Assembly (NCBI GenBank): GCA_005790265.1
Contig: SXVE01000016.1
Span: forward strand, 1 to 7,211
Origin: Acidobacteriota bacterium
Lineage (GTDB): Bacteria; Acidobacteriota; Blastocatellia; Pyrinomonadales; Pyrinomonadaceae
Direction of reading: 5' to 3'
Length of the DNA stretch: 7,211 nt
This document shows positions 1 to 5,985 of the stretch, in pieces. Made by a program: the position numbers and the translations under genes. The stretch's first letter is position 1. Every line of letters begins with the position of its first letter. Under the pieces are notes generated by a model. The model searched no databases. It saw only the letters and a list, made by a program, of their open reading frames with translations, and was not told the DNA's origin.

Positions 1-350
1 GCGCCGATTTCGAGCTGAAAATCCAGCGTCAGCCGATCATCAATGTTCAGCTGAATGTCTTCGCGAACCGAGGTTTTAAAGTTGGTCGCCGTCGCCGACA
101 CTTTATATTTTCCCGGAAGCAGCAGGGGAAACGAAAAGCTGCCTTCCTCATTAGTCGTCGCGGTCGCCGTAACGTTTGTTTCGATATTCTGGACTGTGAC
201 GGTCGCCGCCGGAACGACTGCGCCTTGCGGGTCGGACACGGTTCCGGCAATCGTGCCGCGAAATTCCTGTGCCGAAATGCTGATAAAACTCATTAGAACA
301 ATGGCAAACATTCCGAAAAGAATGCCATAACGGATTTGACCTGTCTTCAT
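1..350 (-). CDS. Oar-like TonB-dependent receptor, N-terminal part (TBDR1, runs off the window)
   Basis: The gene reads right to left from an ATG at 350-348 and stays open to base 1, giving 116 codons of a protein whose plug and barrel lie outside the window. The start is supported by TTAAGGAA about 10 nt upstream (around 361-368). Residues 1-27 look like a signal peptide: a basic MKTGQIR start, a hydrophobic stretch, then SISAQE. Next comes a carboxypeptidase-regulatory / Cna-B-like beta-sandwich with the usual marks GTIAGTVSDPQGAVVPAATV, TNEEGSF, LPGKYKVSATA and a final LTLDFQLEIG. The same layout opens the complete receptor at 2105, and the two are clearly related (for example TNEEG followed by the L-PG-Y segment). 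In this family the domain precedes a TonB plug and a 22-strand outer-membrane barrel. TonB dependence is inferred from that homology, because the diagnostic part is not visible. A different protein with a secreted regulatory domain is possible but less likely. Confidence 0.85.
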   Translation of the reverse strand, partial: MKTGQIRYGILFGMFAIVLMSFISISAQEFRGTIAGTVSDPQGAVVPAATVTVQNIETNVTATATTNEEGSFSFPLLLPGKYKVSATATNFKTSVREDIQLNIDDRLTLDFQLEIG

Positions 351-411
351 TAGCTTGTATTCCTTAATTAATTTTGGAGCTTTTTATAAAATTGAATTTA
401 TTGACGAAATA

Positions 412-440
412 ATAATAATTGGTAAAACCAATTATTGCAA
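412..440 (-). promoter_or_regulatory. Predicted sigma-70 type promoter of TBDR1
   Basis: Read on the minus strand, TTGCAA (440-435, four of six matches to TTGACA) and TATTAT (417-412, five of six to TATAAT) are separated by exactly 17 bp. Transcription would begin near 405, leaving an untranslated leader of about 55 nt before the ATG at 350. The spacer is occupied by a perfect palindrome (see 414-436), so polymerase and a repressor bound there would compete. The call rests on consensus matching only. AT-rich DNA gives chance matches, but the spacing and the position relative to the gene are good. Confidence 0.5.
414..436. repeat. Perfect inverted repeat inside the TBDR1 promoter, candidate operator
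   Basis: AATAATTGGT (414-423) and ACCAATTATT (427-436) are exact reverse complements separated by AAA. The 23-bp element fills the spacer and touches both the -35 and -10 boxes of the predicted TBDR1 promoter. A dimeric regulator bound here would be expected to repress. The binding protein is unknown; Fis-A, encoded about 600 bp away, is one candidate. The element is too AT-rich to be a convincing terminator. Confidence 0.55.
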
Positions 441-552
441 GCGAGAATAAGTTTTTGAGAATGAACCGCACAAAATCACGGTTAAACGCTCGAAATATTA
501 TATTGACAAATTAAAGCATCGCTAGTTTTATATAATTTTTCGCGTTAACCGA

Positions 553-593
553 TTTACCAATTACTGATAAATTCTGAATGGGCTTTACCAATT
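553..593 (+). repeat. Direct repeat of TTTACCAATT, possible regulator binding sites
   Basis: TTTACCAATT occurs at 553-562 and 584-593, 31 bp apart, which is close to three helical turns. Both copies are followed by CTGA-type sequence and an A/T-rich tail. The reverse complement, AATTGGTAAA, lies at 417-426 inside the TBDR1 promoter palindrome. Three copies of one decamer within 180 bp of a divergent regulatory region suggests a shared binding site, but the region is AT-rich and no protein is assigned. Confidence 0.35.
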
Positions 594-594
594 C

Positions 595-740
595 TGACAA
601 AATTTAACTGACATTCGTCAAGACAACAACGCTTTTCGCCGAATTCGTGTCATAAAATTTTCCGCAGCGGTGTTTTTCCAATAGACGAAACGCGAAATTT
701 CCGTTGCTGAAAATGTCAGTGAGAATTTAATATTTTGTCA
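595..740. repeat. Long imperfect inverted repeat between TBDR1 and Fis-A
   Basis: The outer arms TGACAAAAT (595-603) and ATTTTGTCA (732-740) are exact reverse complements. Moving inward, TTAA pairs with TTAA, then ACTGACATT (607-615) matches AATGTCAGT (712-720) exactly. Further in, CAACAACG pairs with CGTTGCTG apart from one mismatch, and CTTTTCGC pairs with GCGAAAT across a small internal loop. The arms therefore correspond over roughly 45 nt each, with bulges, around a core of about 50 nt. This may be a structured leader, an unannotated small RNA or a decayed palindromic element. Confidence 0.4.
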
Positions 741-778
741 AAAATAACTTTCGATTGATTGACGCGGCATAACTTCGG

Positions 779-798
779 CAAAGAATTTGCATTCTTTG
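779..798. repeat. Small hairpin upstream of Fis-A
   Basis: CAAAGAAT (779-786) and ATTCTTTG (791-798) are exact reverse complements around a TTGC loop. It is followed by TTAATTAAATG rather than a clear T-tract, so it is more likely an operator or leader structure than a terminator. It lies 231 bp upstream of the Fis-A start codon. Apart from the elements listed here, I see no gene between 351 and 1028. Confidence 0.3.
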
Positions 799-1028
799 GT
801 TAATTAAATGATCGCAAAAAAAGCGGCGTCAGGTTATTTTGCAGATCAATCAAAGCGCCGCCGAAAACGATTTGTCACGAAATTTACCCGGTTTATCATA
901 GCTATCAGCAACCGGTAACAATTTTGAAGTTATTTGAAGCAATCGAGCGGATAATGTGTTTTCTTTTTCAAATCAATCAGGATTTGAGTTTTTATAAATC
1001 ATTTTTTCGATTTTTAAGGAAGGCGATT

Positions 1029-1370
1029 ATGCAGCAAAATGTTTTACAAAAAATCGAGACGACCGGCGGCTCGATCAAAAAAATGAAAGACAGTCAGCTG
1101 AATTCTCTCAAAACGCTGGCGGTGTTGCTGCTCCGGGAAGTAGAATTTCTCGAAAGTTCGGAGAGCAATATCAGCCAGATAAAAAAAGGGAGAATTTATC
1201 TGCACGATGAAATGCAGCGTTTTGAAGCGAGTATGATTCGCAGCGCGCTAATGCACGCCGGCGGCGTTCAGCGCAAAGCGGCGGCGATGCTCGGCTTAAA
1301 AGTAACGACGCTTAACGTCAAAATTAAGCGTTATAAAATTGATTCGAACATTTACGCGAAAAACGAGTAG
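1029..1370 (+). CDS. Fis-family helix-turn-helix protein Fis-A, 113 aa
   Basis: A small DNA-binding protein built around the C-terminal HTH domain of the Fis/NtrC family (HTH_8). Residues 65-104 carry the domain: FEASMIRSALMHAGG, then QRKAAAMLGL and VTTLNVKIKRYKI. This parallels the Fis pattern of a long dimerising helix, GG-x-QxxAAxxLG and T-T-L-x-x-K-I-K-R-Y. The first 57 residues hold a polar start and an amphipathic leucine-rich helix (LKTLAVLLLREVEFL) and resemble no receiver or AAA+ ATPase domain, so this is a free-standing regulator rather than a full sigma-54 activator. The ATG at 1029 is chosen because AAGGAAGG sits just upstream (1017-1023 region); an earlier in-frame TTG at 924 lacks such a site and adds an atypical hydrophobic stretch. 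It is a close paralog of the protein at 5379-5744, with 37 of 48 residues identical across the core. It is transcribed divergently from TBDR1 and towards TBDR2. Targets are unknown; control of the adjacent receptors is inference. Confidence 0.85.
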   Translation: MQQNVLQKIETTGGSIKKMKDSQLNSLKTLAVLLLREVEFLESSESNISQIKKGRIYLHDEMQRFEASMIRSALMHAGGVQRKAAAMLGLKVTTLNVKIKRYKIDSNIYAKNE

Positions 1371-1395
1371 TTTCGCTGATGATCAAAAGCTGATT

Positions 1396-1425
1396 GCGAT
1401 TGAAACAATTGTTTTTTTCAATCGC
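1396..1425. repeat. Hairpin overlapping the large palindrome
   Basis: GCGATTGAAA (1396-1405) and TTTCAATCGC (1416-1425) are exact reverse complements with a 10-nt loop containing a T-run. The right arm shares bases 1422-1425 with the left foot of the long palindrome at 1422-1487, so in RNA the two structures compete at their junction. It lies 25 nt after the Fis-A stop codon. Confidence 0.45.
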
Positions 1426-1487
1426 GATAAAAAGAGGAAAGCCGCCGAACGCATTTGCGTTCGGCGGCTTTCCTCTTTTTATCGCGA
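1422..1487. terminator. Perfect palindrome with 32-bp arms; likely strong bidirectional terminator or palindromic repeat
   Basis: Bases 1422-1453 and 1456-1487 are exact reverse complements over all 32 positions, separated by only TT. The inner 13 bp are GC-rich (GCCGCCGAACGCA and its complement). The outer part is AAAAAGAGGAAA on the left and TTTCCTCTTTTT on the right, so an RNA from either strand would end in a GC stem followed by a T-rich tract, as in an intrinsic terminator. It is suitably placed 51 nt after the Fis-A stop. The complete symmetry, extending outward to TCGCGA on both sides, exceeds what termination needs and suggests a repeat element or a recent inverted duplication. Confidence 0.75.
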
Positions 1488-2104
1488 CAATCAAGATTTC
1501 TTGTTTTACTGTTGTTGCCCGTCTGCTCGATTTTGCGAACATGCCTTTCTGATTTTCCGCCCAACAAACCTTTTCCGCCGCCGTATTCAACAATTTGAAT
1601 TATGTTTATAAAATTAAACATCTCTTTTATTTGCAATAATTGAGGTAAATGGATTTTTCTTCATTTTTTTGTAAAAAGCAGCATAAATTCATTTTTTTGA
1701 TCGGGGAAATCTTTTCTCGCTCGCCTCATTCAACTTTTTTTATTCCGCTTTTCAGATACCGCCGATTAATTGCGCTTTTTGAACATAAATTGCCCTTAAA
1801 CCTTTTCAGCGCGGGAACTTTGAAACCGATTTGTTCATTTAATTGAAGTTTCTATTCAAATTTGAATCGTCCGGCGAAAAAGCGTTCGGTGATGGTTTTC
1901 AGGCAGTAAATTTTATCGCCGAAACCCAAAACTGCGAAAGAAAAAACACGGCTCTCAAATTTACTTTATTCGCTTTCGCATCGCCGCTTCGGACGAGAGT
2001 TTTGACGATTAGCAAAAACGCTCGTCATCGTTTCAAACCGACGATTTGCTCGAACAAACGCGTTCGTTTCCGCTGCTCAAAAAAGTTATTTAAGGAGTAA
2101 AAAA
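1488..2104 (+). other. Gene-poor leader region of TBDR2
   Basis: No convincing gene is seen in these 617 bp. The short open frames at 1649-1846 and 1843-2100 lack good ribosome binding sites and have the Phe/Lys/Arg-rich make-up expected of translated AT-rich spacer. Structures visible are a stem of TTCGGTGAT (1885-1893) with ATCGCCGAA (1915-1923, one G-T pair) and short stems near 2026-2066. A weak promoter is possible at TTCAAC (1586-1591) with TATAAA (1607-1612), but its 15-bp spacing is short. The 12-mer TTGCAATAATTG (1631-1642) also occurs, inverted, at the -35 end of the TBDR1 promoter (429-440). No cobalamin-riboswitch core was recognised. AAGGAG at 2092-2097 is the TBDR2 ribosome binding site. 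Confidence 0.5.
1854..1867. repeat. 14-bp perfect palindrome in the TBDR2 leader
   Basis: ATTCAAATTTGAAT reads identically on both strands. The related form ATTCAA-CAAT-TTGAAT lies at 1585-1600 and ATTCAA-AAA-TTGAAT at 6327-6341. The half-site is constant but the spacing is 2, 4 and 3 bp, which weakens the case for one operator. It is 237 bp upstream of the TBDR2 start codon. Confidence 0.3.
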
Positions 2105-5100
2105 ATGTTCAAGAAAATCAATTCAATAACCTTAACGTTATCGTTTATTTTTTGTCTCGCCCTGATATCTTTTGGTCAGGAAACGACGGGCAACATCGAA
2201 GGCACGATCACGGATCCGTCGGGCGCGCGCATCGCCGGTGCGACCGTCGAGCTGGTCAGCCAATCGTTTCGGCGAACGGTGACGACCAATGAAGAAGGTT
2301 TTTTCCGCGCGCTGCAATTGCAGCCCGGAATTTATTCGGTCAACGCGACGGCATCGAATTTTCAGCCGTTTTTGCGCGAAAATATTCAGGTATTGCTCGG
2401 ACAAACCATGCCGGTTAACATTCAGCTCGGCATCACCGGCATCGGCGCGGAAGTAACCGTCACCGGCGCCGACCAGCTGGCGATTGACCCGACTTCGAGC
2501 AGAATTCAGACGAATCTGACCGAACAGGAACTCGAACAATTGCCGCGCGGCACGACTTTCACATCGGCGCTCAAAGCCGTTCCGTCGGTTCGACCGGAAC
2601 CGTCAGCCGCCGGATTTTCGATTGACGGCGCGACCGGCGTCGAAAACTCGTTTATTATTGACGGTCAGGAAGTTTCCAATTTTCGCACCGGCGGCTTAAA
2701 TTCAAACAACAATCTGCCGTTTCAACTCGTGCGCGAGCTGCAAGTTAAAAACAGCGGTTTTGAAGCCGAATTCGGCGGCGCGACCGGCGGCGTCATCAAC
2801 GTCGTGACCAAAAGCGGCGGCAACGATTTTCACGGCGAAGTCGGCACGGAATTTAATACGAGCCGTTTGCGCGCCAATCAGCGCCAAATTCTGCGCTCCG
2901 ACGAAAACGCGCTTTCATATCTGTCGCCGCGCCGCGATAACGGCGTTGATTTTTTCCCGTTCGCTTCGCTGAGCGGTCCGATTCTGAAAAATCGTTTGTG
3001 GTTTTTCGGCAGCGCGACGCCGCAATATTACAGCACGACGCGCGATTACCGATTTGCCGACGGCACGCAGAGAAGCTACACGCGCAACGAACAGCACGAT
3101 TACTATTTCGGTCGCGTTGACGCTTCGATCACTGACAACCTGCGCATTTACAGCACATACACTTACAATCCGGTGAAAGTAAACGGCATTCTGCCGCTCT
3201 TTAACACCCTCGCGTCGCTCGACGACACGCTGCGCGCGGGCGGCACGGTCAATTATCCGTCCGAAGAAGCGCAGAGAAATCTCGGCGGTCGCAACGCCGC
3301 GTCGAATTTCAATGTCAACGGCAGTTATGTCGCGACGCCGAATCTGGTTTTCAGCGCCCGTTTTTCGCGCGGGTATTTGAATGAAGGCTTTCAGTTTGAC
3401 ACGGATTCGGGCAGTTACGGCATTCCGAACGTCACGCGTTTTCAGTGCGTGACCGCCGGTTTTCAATGCGCCGCCGGTTTTAATAACGTGCCGACCAACG
3501 ACCGCATTGTCAGAGACGTTTCGATTCGCAAAAATTTCGACGCCGATGTCAGTTATATTCTCGATAATTTCGGCGGTCGTCATCAATTCAAAGCCGGTTA
3601 TCAGCGTTTTAACATCTCAAACGACGTCGCTTCCGGTTATGTCGAGCCGGGTCGCGTTTTGTTTTATTTCGGACAGACGACGACGAGCGACGCGGGCGTT
3701 CAATTCGGCAATCGTCCGGGCGAAGTCGGTTACGCGCGGCTTGTTTTGATCGGCGAATTCGGTCAGGCGAGCAGCAAAAACGAAGCGATTTACGTGCAGG
3801 ATTCGTGGCAGCCGCTCAATAATCTGACGCTCAATCTCGGTTTTCGCACCGAGCGCGAAGATGTTCCGTCGTTCACCGCAGGTTTTGAAGGCATCAGATT
3901 TGATTTTCGTGACAAAATCGCGCCGCGCCTCGGCGTTGCGTGGGACGTTTTGAGTAACGGCAAATTCAAAGTTTTTGCCAATTACGGACAATTTTTTGAC
4001 CGTTTCAAATACGAATTGCCGCGCGGTTCGTTCGGCGGCAATATTTTCGACGATTACCGCACGCCGTTGCGCGCCGCGCAGCCGGATATTTTCGCTTACA
4101 CGCGAGCTTACGTTCTGGCAAACGCGCTTTCTTACACGAATTTCCGCGTGCCGTCGAATGATCCGGCGGATTTTCGCGTTGATCCGGATTTGAAACCCGT
4201 TCGTCAAACCGAATACACGGTCGGCACGCAGATTGATTTGGGCGCAAATACGATTTTCGGCGCGCGCTACACGCACAAACAGCTCGACACGACGATTGAA
4301 GACATCGGTTTCCACGATGAAAACGACGACGAATCGTATTTTATCGGCAATCCCGGTCGCGGCGTTTGCGCGCTGGCGGCTTGCGGGCGTTACAACATCG
4401 GCTCGGACGCGGCAAAACCGGAACGCAAATACGACGCGCTCGAATTGATTATTGACAAGCGTTTTTCAAGCAATTTCACGATCAACGCCAATTACACGTT
4501 CAGCCGTTTGTTCGGCAATTACTCGGGACTCGCGAGCACCGACGAATTTTCGGTCAATCAAACGTCACGCGATTCGCCGAACGTCAACCGCTTTTTCGAC
4601 ACGCCGTTCGACGGATTCAATGTCGGCGGCGGTCGCAACAACGGACGACTCGGCACCGACCGACCGCATGTTTTCAAATTTTTCGGCGCTTACACGTTTA
4701 ACAACGAAAATTCGTTTATTCGTTTGCCGTCAAACAACGAACTCGAATTATCAACTTTTTTCACCGCGCAATCGGGAACGCCGATTACGACGCGCGTTGA
4801 TTTAATTGATAACGCGTATATTCCATTGTTCGGTCGCGGCGATCTCGGCAGAACCGAAAGATTTACGCAAACCGATGCGGCACTCGCTTATCGCTACCGA
4901 TTCGGCAGAGACAATCGTTACGCGGTGCAGTTTAATGTTGACGTGCTGAATTTATTCAACGAAGCGAACACCGTCACGCAGTTTGAAACGATTTCGCAGC
5001 ATATTTTCGATGTGACGGATTTTCAGCCGTTCGGCGTGACGATTGCCGACCGGCAGGATTTTGACCGCGCGTTTTTCGACGGCAGAATCACGACCGACCG

Positions 5101-5251
5101 CATCGTCAATTTGATTAATAACTGCGTTGACGTTAATCCGACGACGCCCGGCGCGCAGTGCGATTCGGTCGAACCGGACGCGCGTTACAAACAAGGACAA
5201 TTTTTCCAGGGACCGCGCACGGTTCGTTTCGGATTTAAGTTGATCTTTTAA
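2105..5251 (+). CDS. Oar-like TonB-dependent receptor with carboxypeptidase-regulatory domain (TBDR2), 1048 aa
   Basis: A complete outer-membrane receptor of the Oar-like class, expected to bind a ligand at the surface and to work with TonB/ExbB/ExbD energy. The ATG at 2105 follows AAGGAG with a 7-nt spacer. Residues 1-24 are a signal peptide (MFKKINS, hydrophobic core, probable cleavage SFG/QE). Residues 28-108 form a carboxypeptidase-regulatory beta-sandwich (GNIEGTITDPSGARIAGATV, TNEEGFF, LQPGIYSVNA). A possible TonB-box-like EVTVTG lies at 116-121. The plug is at about 130-240, with LEQLPRGTTF, SFIIDGQEVSNF and GGATGGVINVVTKSGGNDFHG. The remainder is barrel, rich in alternating aromatic strands and ending FGFKLIF with the terminal Phe typical of Bam substrates. 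The length is usual for the family. The mature protein has six cysteines in three close pairs (448/455, 755/760, 1007/1019), probably loop disulfides. The ligand cannot be read from the sequence; no partner SusD-like lipoprotein is present. It is related to TBDR1 and flanked by both Fis-type genes. Confidence 0.93.
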   Translation: MFKKINSITLTLSFIFCLALISFGQETTGNIEGTITDPSGARIAGATVELVSQSFRRTVTTNEEGFFRALQLQPGIYSVNATASNFQPFLRENIQVLLGQTMPVNIQLGITGIGAEVTVTGADQLAIDPTSSRIQTNLTEQELEQLPRGTTFTSALKAVPSVRPEPSAAGFSIDGATGVENSFIIDGQEVSNFRTGGLNSNNNLPFQLVRELQVKNSGFEAEFGGATGGVINVVTKSGGNDFHGEVGTEFNTSRLRANQRQILRSDENALSYLSPRRDNGVDFFPFASLSGPILKNRLWFFGSATPQYYSTTRDYRFADGTQRSYTRNEQHDYYFGRVDASITDNLRIYSTYTYNPVKVNGILPLFNTLASLDDTLRAGGTVNYPSEEAQRNLGGRNAASNFNVNGSYVATPNLVFSARFSRGYLNEGFQFDTDSGSYGIPNVTRFQCVTAGFQCAAGFNNVPTNDRIVRDVSIRKNFDADVSYILDNFGGRHQFKAGYQRFNISNDVASGYVEPGRVLFYFGQTTTSDAGVQFGNRPGEVGYARLVLIGEFGQASSKNEAIYVQDSWQPLNNLTLNLGFRTEREDVPSFTAGFEGIRFDFRDKIAPRLGVAWDVLSNGKFKVFANYGQFFDRFKYELPRGSFGGNIFDDYRTPLRAAQPDIFAYTRAYVLANALSYTNFRVPSNDPADFRVDPDLKPVRQTEYTVGTQIDLGANTIFGARYTHKQLDTTIEDIGFHDENDDESYFIGNPGRGVCALAACGRYNIGSDAAKPERKYDALELIIDKRFSSNFTINANYTFSRLFGNYSGLASTDEFSVNQTSRDSPNVNRFFDTPFDGFNVGGGRNNGRLGTDRPHVFKFFGAYTFNNENSFIRLPSNNELELSTFFTAQSGTPITTRVDLIDNAYIPLFGRGDLGRTERFTQTDAALAYRYRFGRDNRYAVQFNVDVLNLFNEANTVTQFETISQHIFDVTDFQPFGVTIADRQDFDRAFFDGRITTDRIVNLINNCVDVNPTTPGAQCDSVEPDARYKQGQFFQGPRTVRFGFKLIF

Positions 5252-5272
5252 TTCGTTTTTTCGATTGAGCGG

Positions 5273-5304
5273 TAAACCGAAATTCTTTGCAGCATTTCGG
5301 TTTA
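5273..5304 (+). terminator. Hairpin just after TBDR2, possible terminator
   Basis: TAAACCGAAAT (5273-5283) and ATTTCGGTTTA (5294-5304) pair perfectly over 11 bp around a 10-nt loop, starting 21 nt after the TBDR2 stop. There is no clean T-tract after it, so it may be only the first of two structures that together end the transcript or protect its 3' end. Confidence 0.5.
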
Positions 5305-5318
5305 ATAAAGACGATTTC

Positions 5319-5373
5319 GACAATCAAAAACCGGCTTGCTTTTTACAACAAAACGAGCCGGTTTTTGATTGTC
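5319..5373. terminator. Bidirectional terminator between TBDR2 and Fis-B
   Basis: GACAATCAAAAACCGGCT (5319-5336) and AGCCGGTTTTTGATTGTC (5356-5373) are exact reverse complements over 18 bp, with a 19-nt loop. The base of the stem is 5 nt from the Fis-B stop codon on one side and 67 nt from the TBDR2 stop on the other. The stem is followed on the plus strand by ATTTTTC. The position between convergent genes fits a terminator that serves both directions and prevents read-through antisense RNA. Confidence 0.8.
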
Positions 5374-5378
5374 ATTTT

Positions 5379-5744
5379 TCAATTTACCGAGTCAAAAAAA
5401 TTCACGTCCGTTAAATCAATTTTGTAGCGTTTGATTTTGATATTGAGCGTCGTCACTTTGACGCCGAGAATTTTGGCGGCGCGGCGCTGAACGCCGCCCG
5501 AACGAATCAGCGCGCTGCGAATCAAGCTCGCCTCGAAATGCTGCATTTCTTCGTGCAGATTAATGCTCATTCCGCTGATTCCCTTGTCTATTTTTTCTTC
5601 GAGATCAATCAGCGCGTCTATTTCCCGGAGCAAAAGCTGGCTGAGCAATTTGAGCGCGTCGGTTTGCGCTTCTTTCAAAACGTGTAAAATATTTTCGCTT
5701 CGCTGCCCGTTTTCATCGTGTTTCGATTGTCCAGTTGTTTCCAT
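5379..5744 (-). CDS. Fis-family helix-turn-helix protein Fis-B, 121 aa
   Basis: Second free-standing HTH_8 protein. The core at residues 63-110 (LHEEMQHFEASLIRSAL, GGVQRRAAKILGV, KVTTLNIKIKRYKID) is identical to Fis-A at 37 of 48 positions, and most differences are conservative (D/E, M/L, M/I, K/R, L/V, V/I). The N-terminal part differs more but keeps an amphipathic helix (LKLLSQLLLREIDAL) at the same distance from the HTH, probably for dimerisation. No receiver or ATPase domain is present. The ATG at 5744 is the only usual start codon in the frame, yet it has no recognisable ribosome binding site; the frame stays open for 40 codons upstream, to a TAA at 5867-5865, without ATG, GTG or TTG. 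Translation may be weak or leaderless, or a rare start may be used. The gene converges on TBDR2 and ends 5 nt from their shared terminator. Regulation of the receptors is inference from neighbourhood. Confidence 0.83.
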   Translation of the reverse strand: METTGQSKHDENGQRSENILHVLKEAQTDALKLLSQLLLREIDALIDLEEKIDKGISGMSINLHEEMQHFEASLIRSALIRSGGVQRRAAKILGVKVTTLNIKIKRYKIDLTDVNFFDSVN

Positions 5745-5985
5745 AGATATTTTTTCAAACGCGTTTCGCCAATCAAAATTAGCCGGAAAACGTTTCTTTT
5801 TTTGCCCGGATTTCCGGTTAATTTTCGTTCTGCTGATGACTGCCGATTTTTTCTCGCGGCGATCTTATATTTTCTGATGCTTTTTTACAGCGGTTGTGTG
5901 GTTTTTCGGGCGTTCAAATTTTTTGTCGGGTTTTCGTGTTCCGTTTCTGGCGCGCCGCGAAATCTTTGAATGATATACGTTGAGA

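Noticed and set aside
503..536. TTGACA ... TATAAT as a promoter for Fis-A
   Set aside because: Both boxes are perfect, but they are 22 bp apart, too far for a normal sigma-70 promoter, and the start would be nearly 500 bp upstream of the gene.
924..1028. 35-residue N-terminal extension of Fis-A from a TTG at 924
   Set aside because: There is no ribosome binding site at 924, whereas the ATG at 1029 follows AAGGAAGG. The extension is Phe-rich translated spacer with no counterpart in Fis-B.
1324..1636. Open frames on both strands across the palindrome, with the same KRKAAER-type peptide
   Set aside because: The shared peptide is produced by the palindrome reading the same in both directions, not by real genes.
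1649..1846. Small open frame on the plus strand
   Set aside because: Its AGG-like sequence is only about 2 nt from the ATG, and the product is Phe-rich as expected from T-rich spacer; no motif is seen.
1843..2100. 85-codon open frame ending in the TBDR2 ribosome binding site
   Set aside because: It starts at a TTG without a ribosome binding site and ends in an unordered Lys/Arg-rich stretch. Translational coupling to TBDR2 was considered, but nothing else supports it.
1488..2104. Cobalamin riboswitch upstream of the receptor
   Set aside because: I looked for the conserved B12-box type sequence common before vitamin B12 receptors and did not find it.
2915..4315. Long antisense frames (2915-3586 and 3617-4315, minus strand)
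   Set aside because: They are shadows of the receptor gene: Arg/Val/Ala-rich with no domain, arising from its codon bias.
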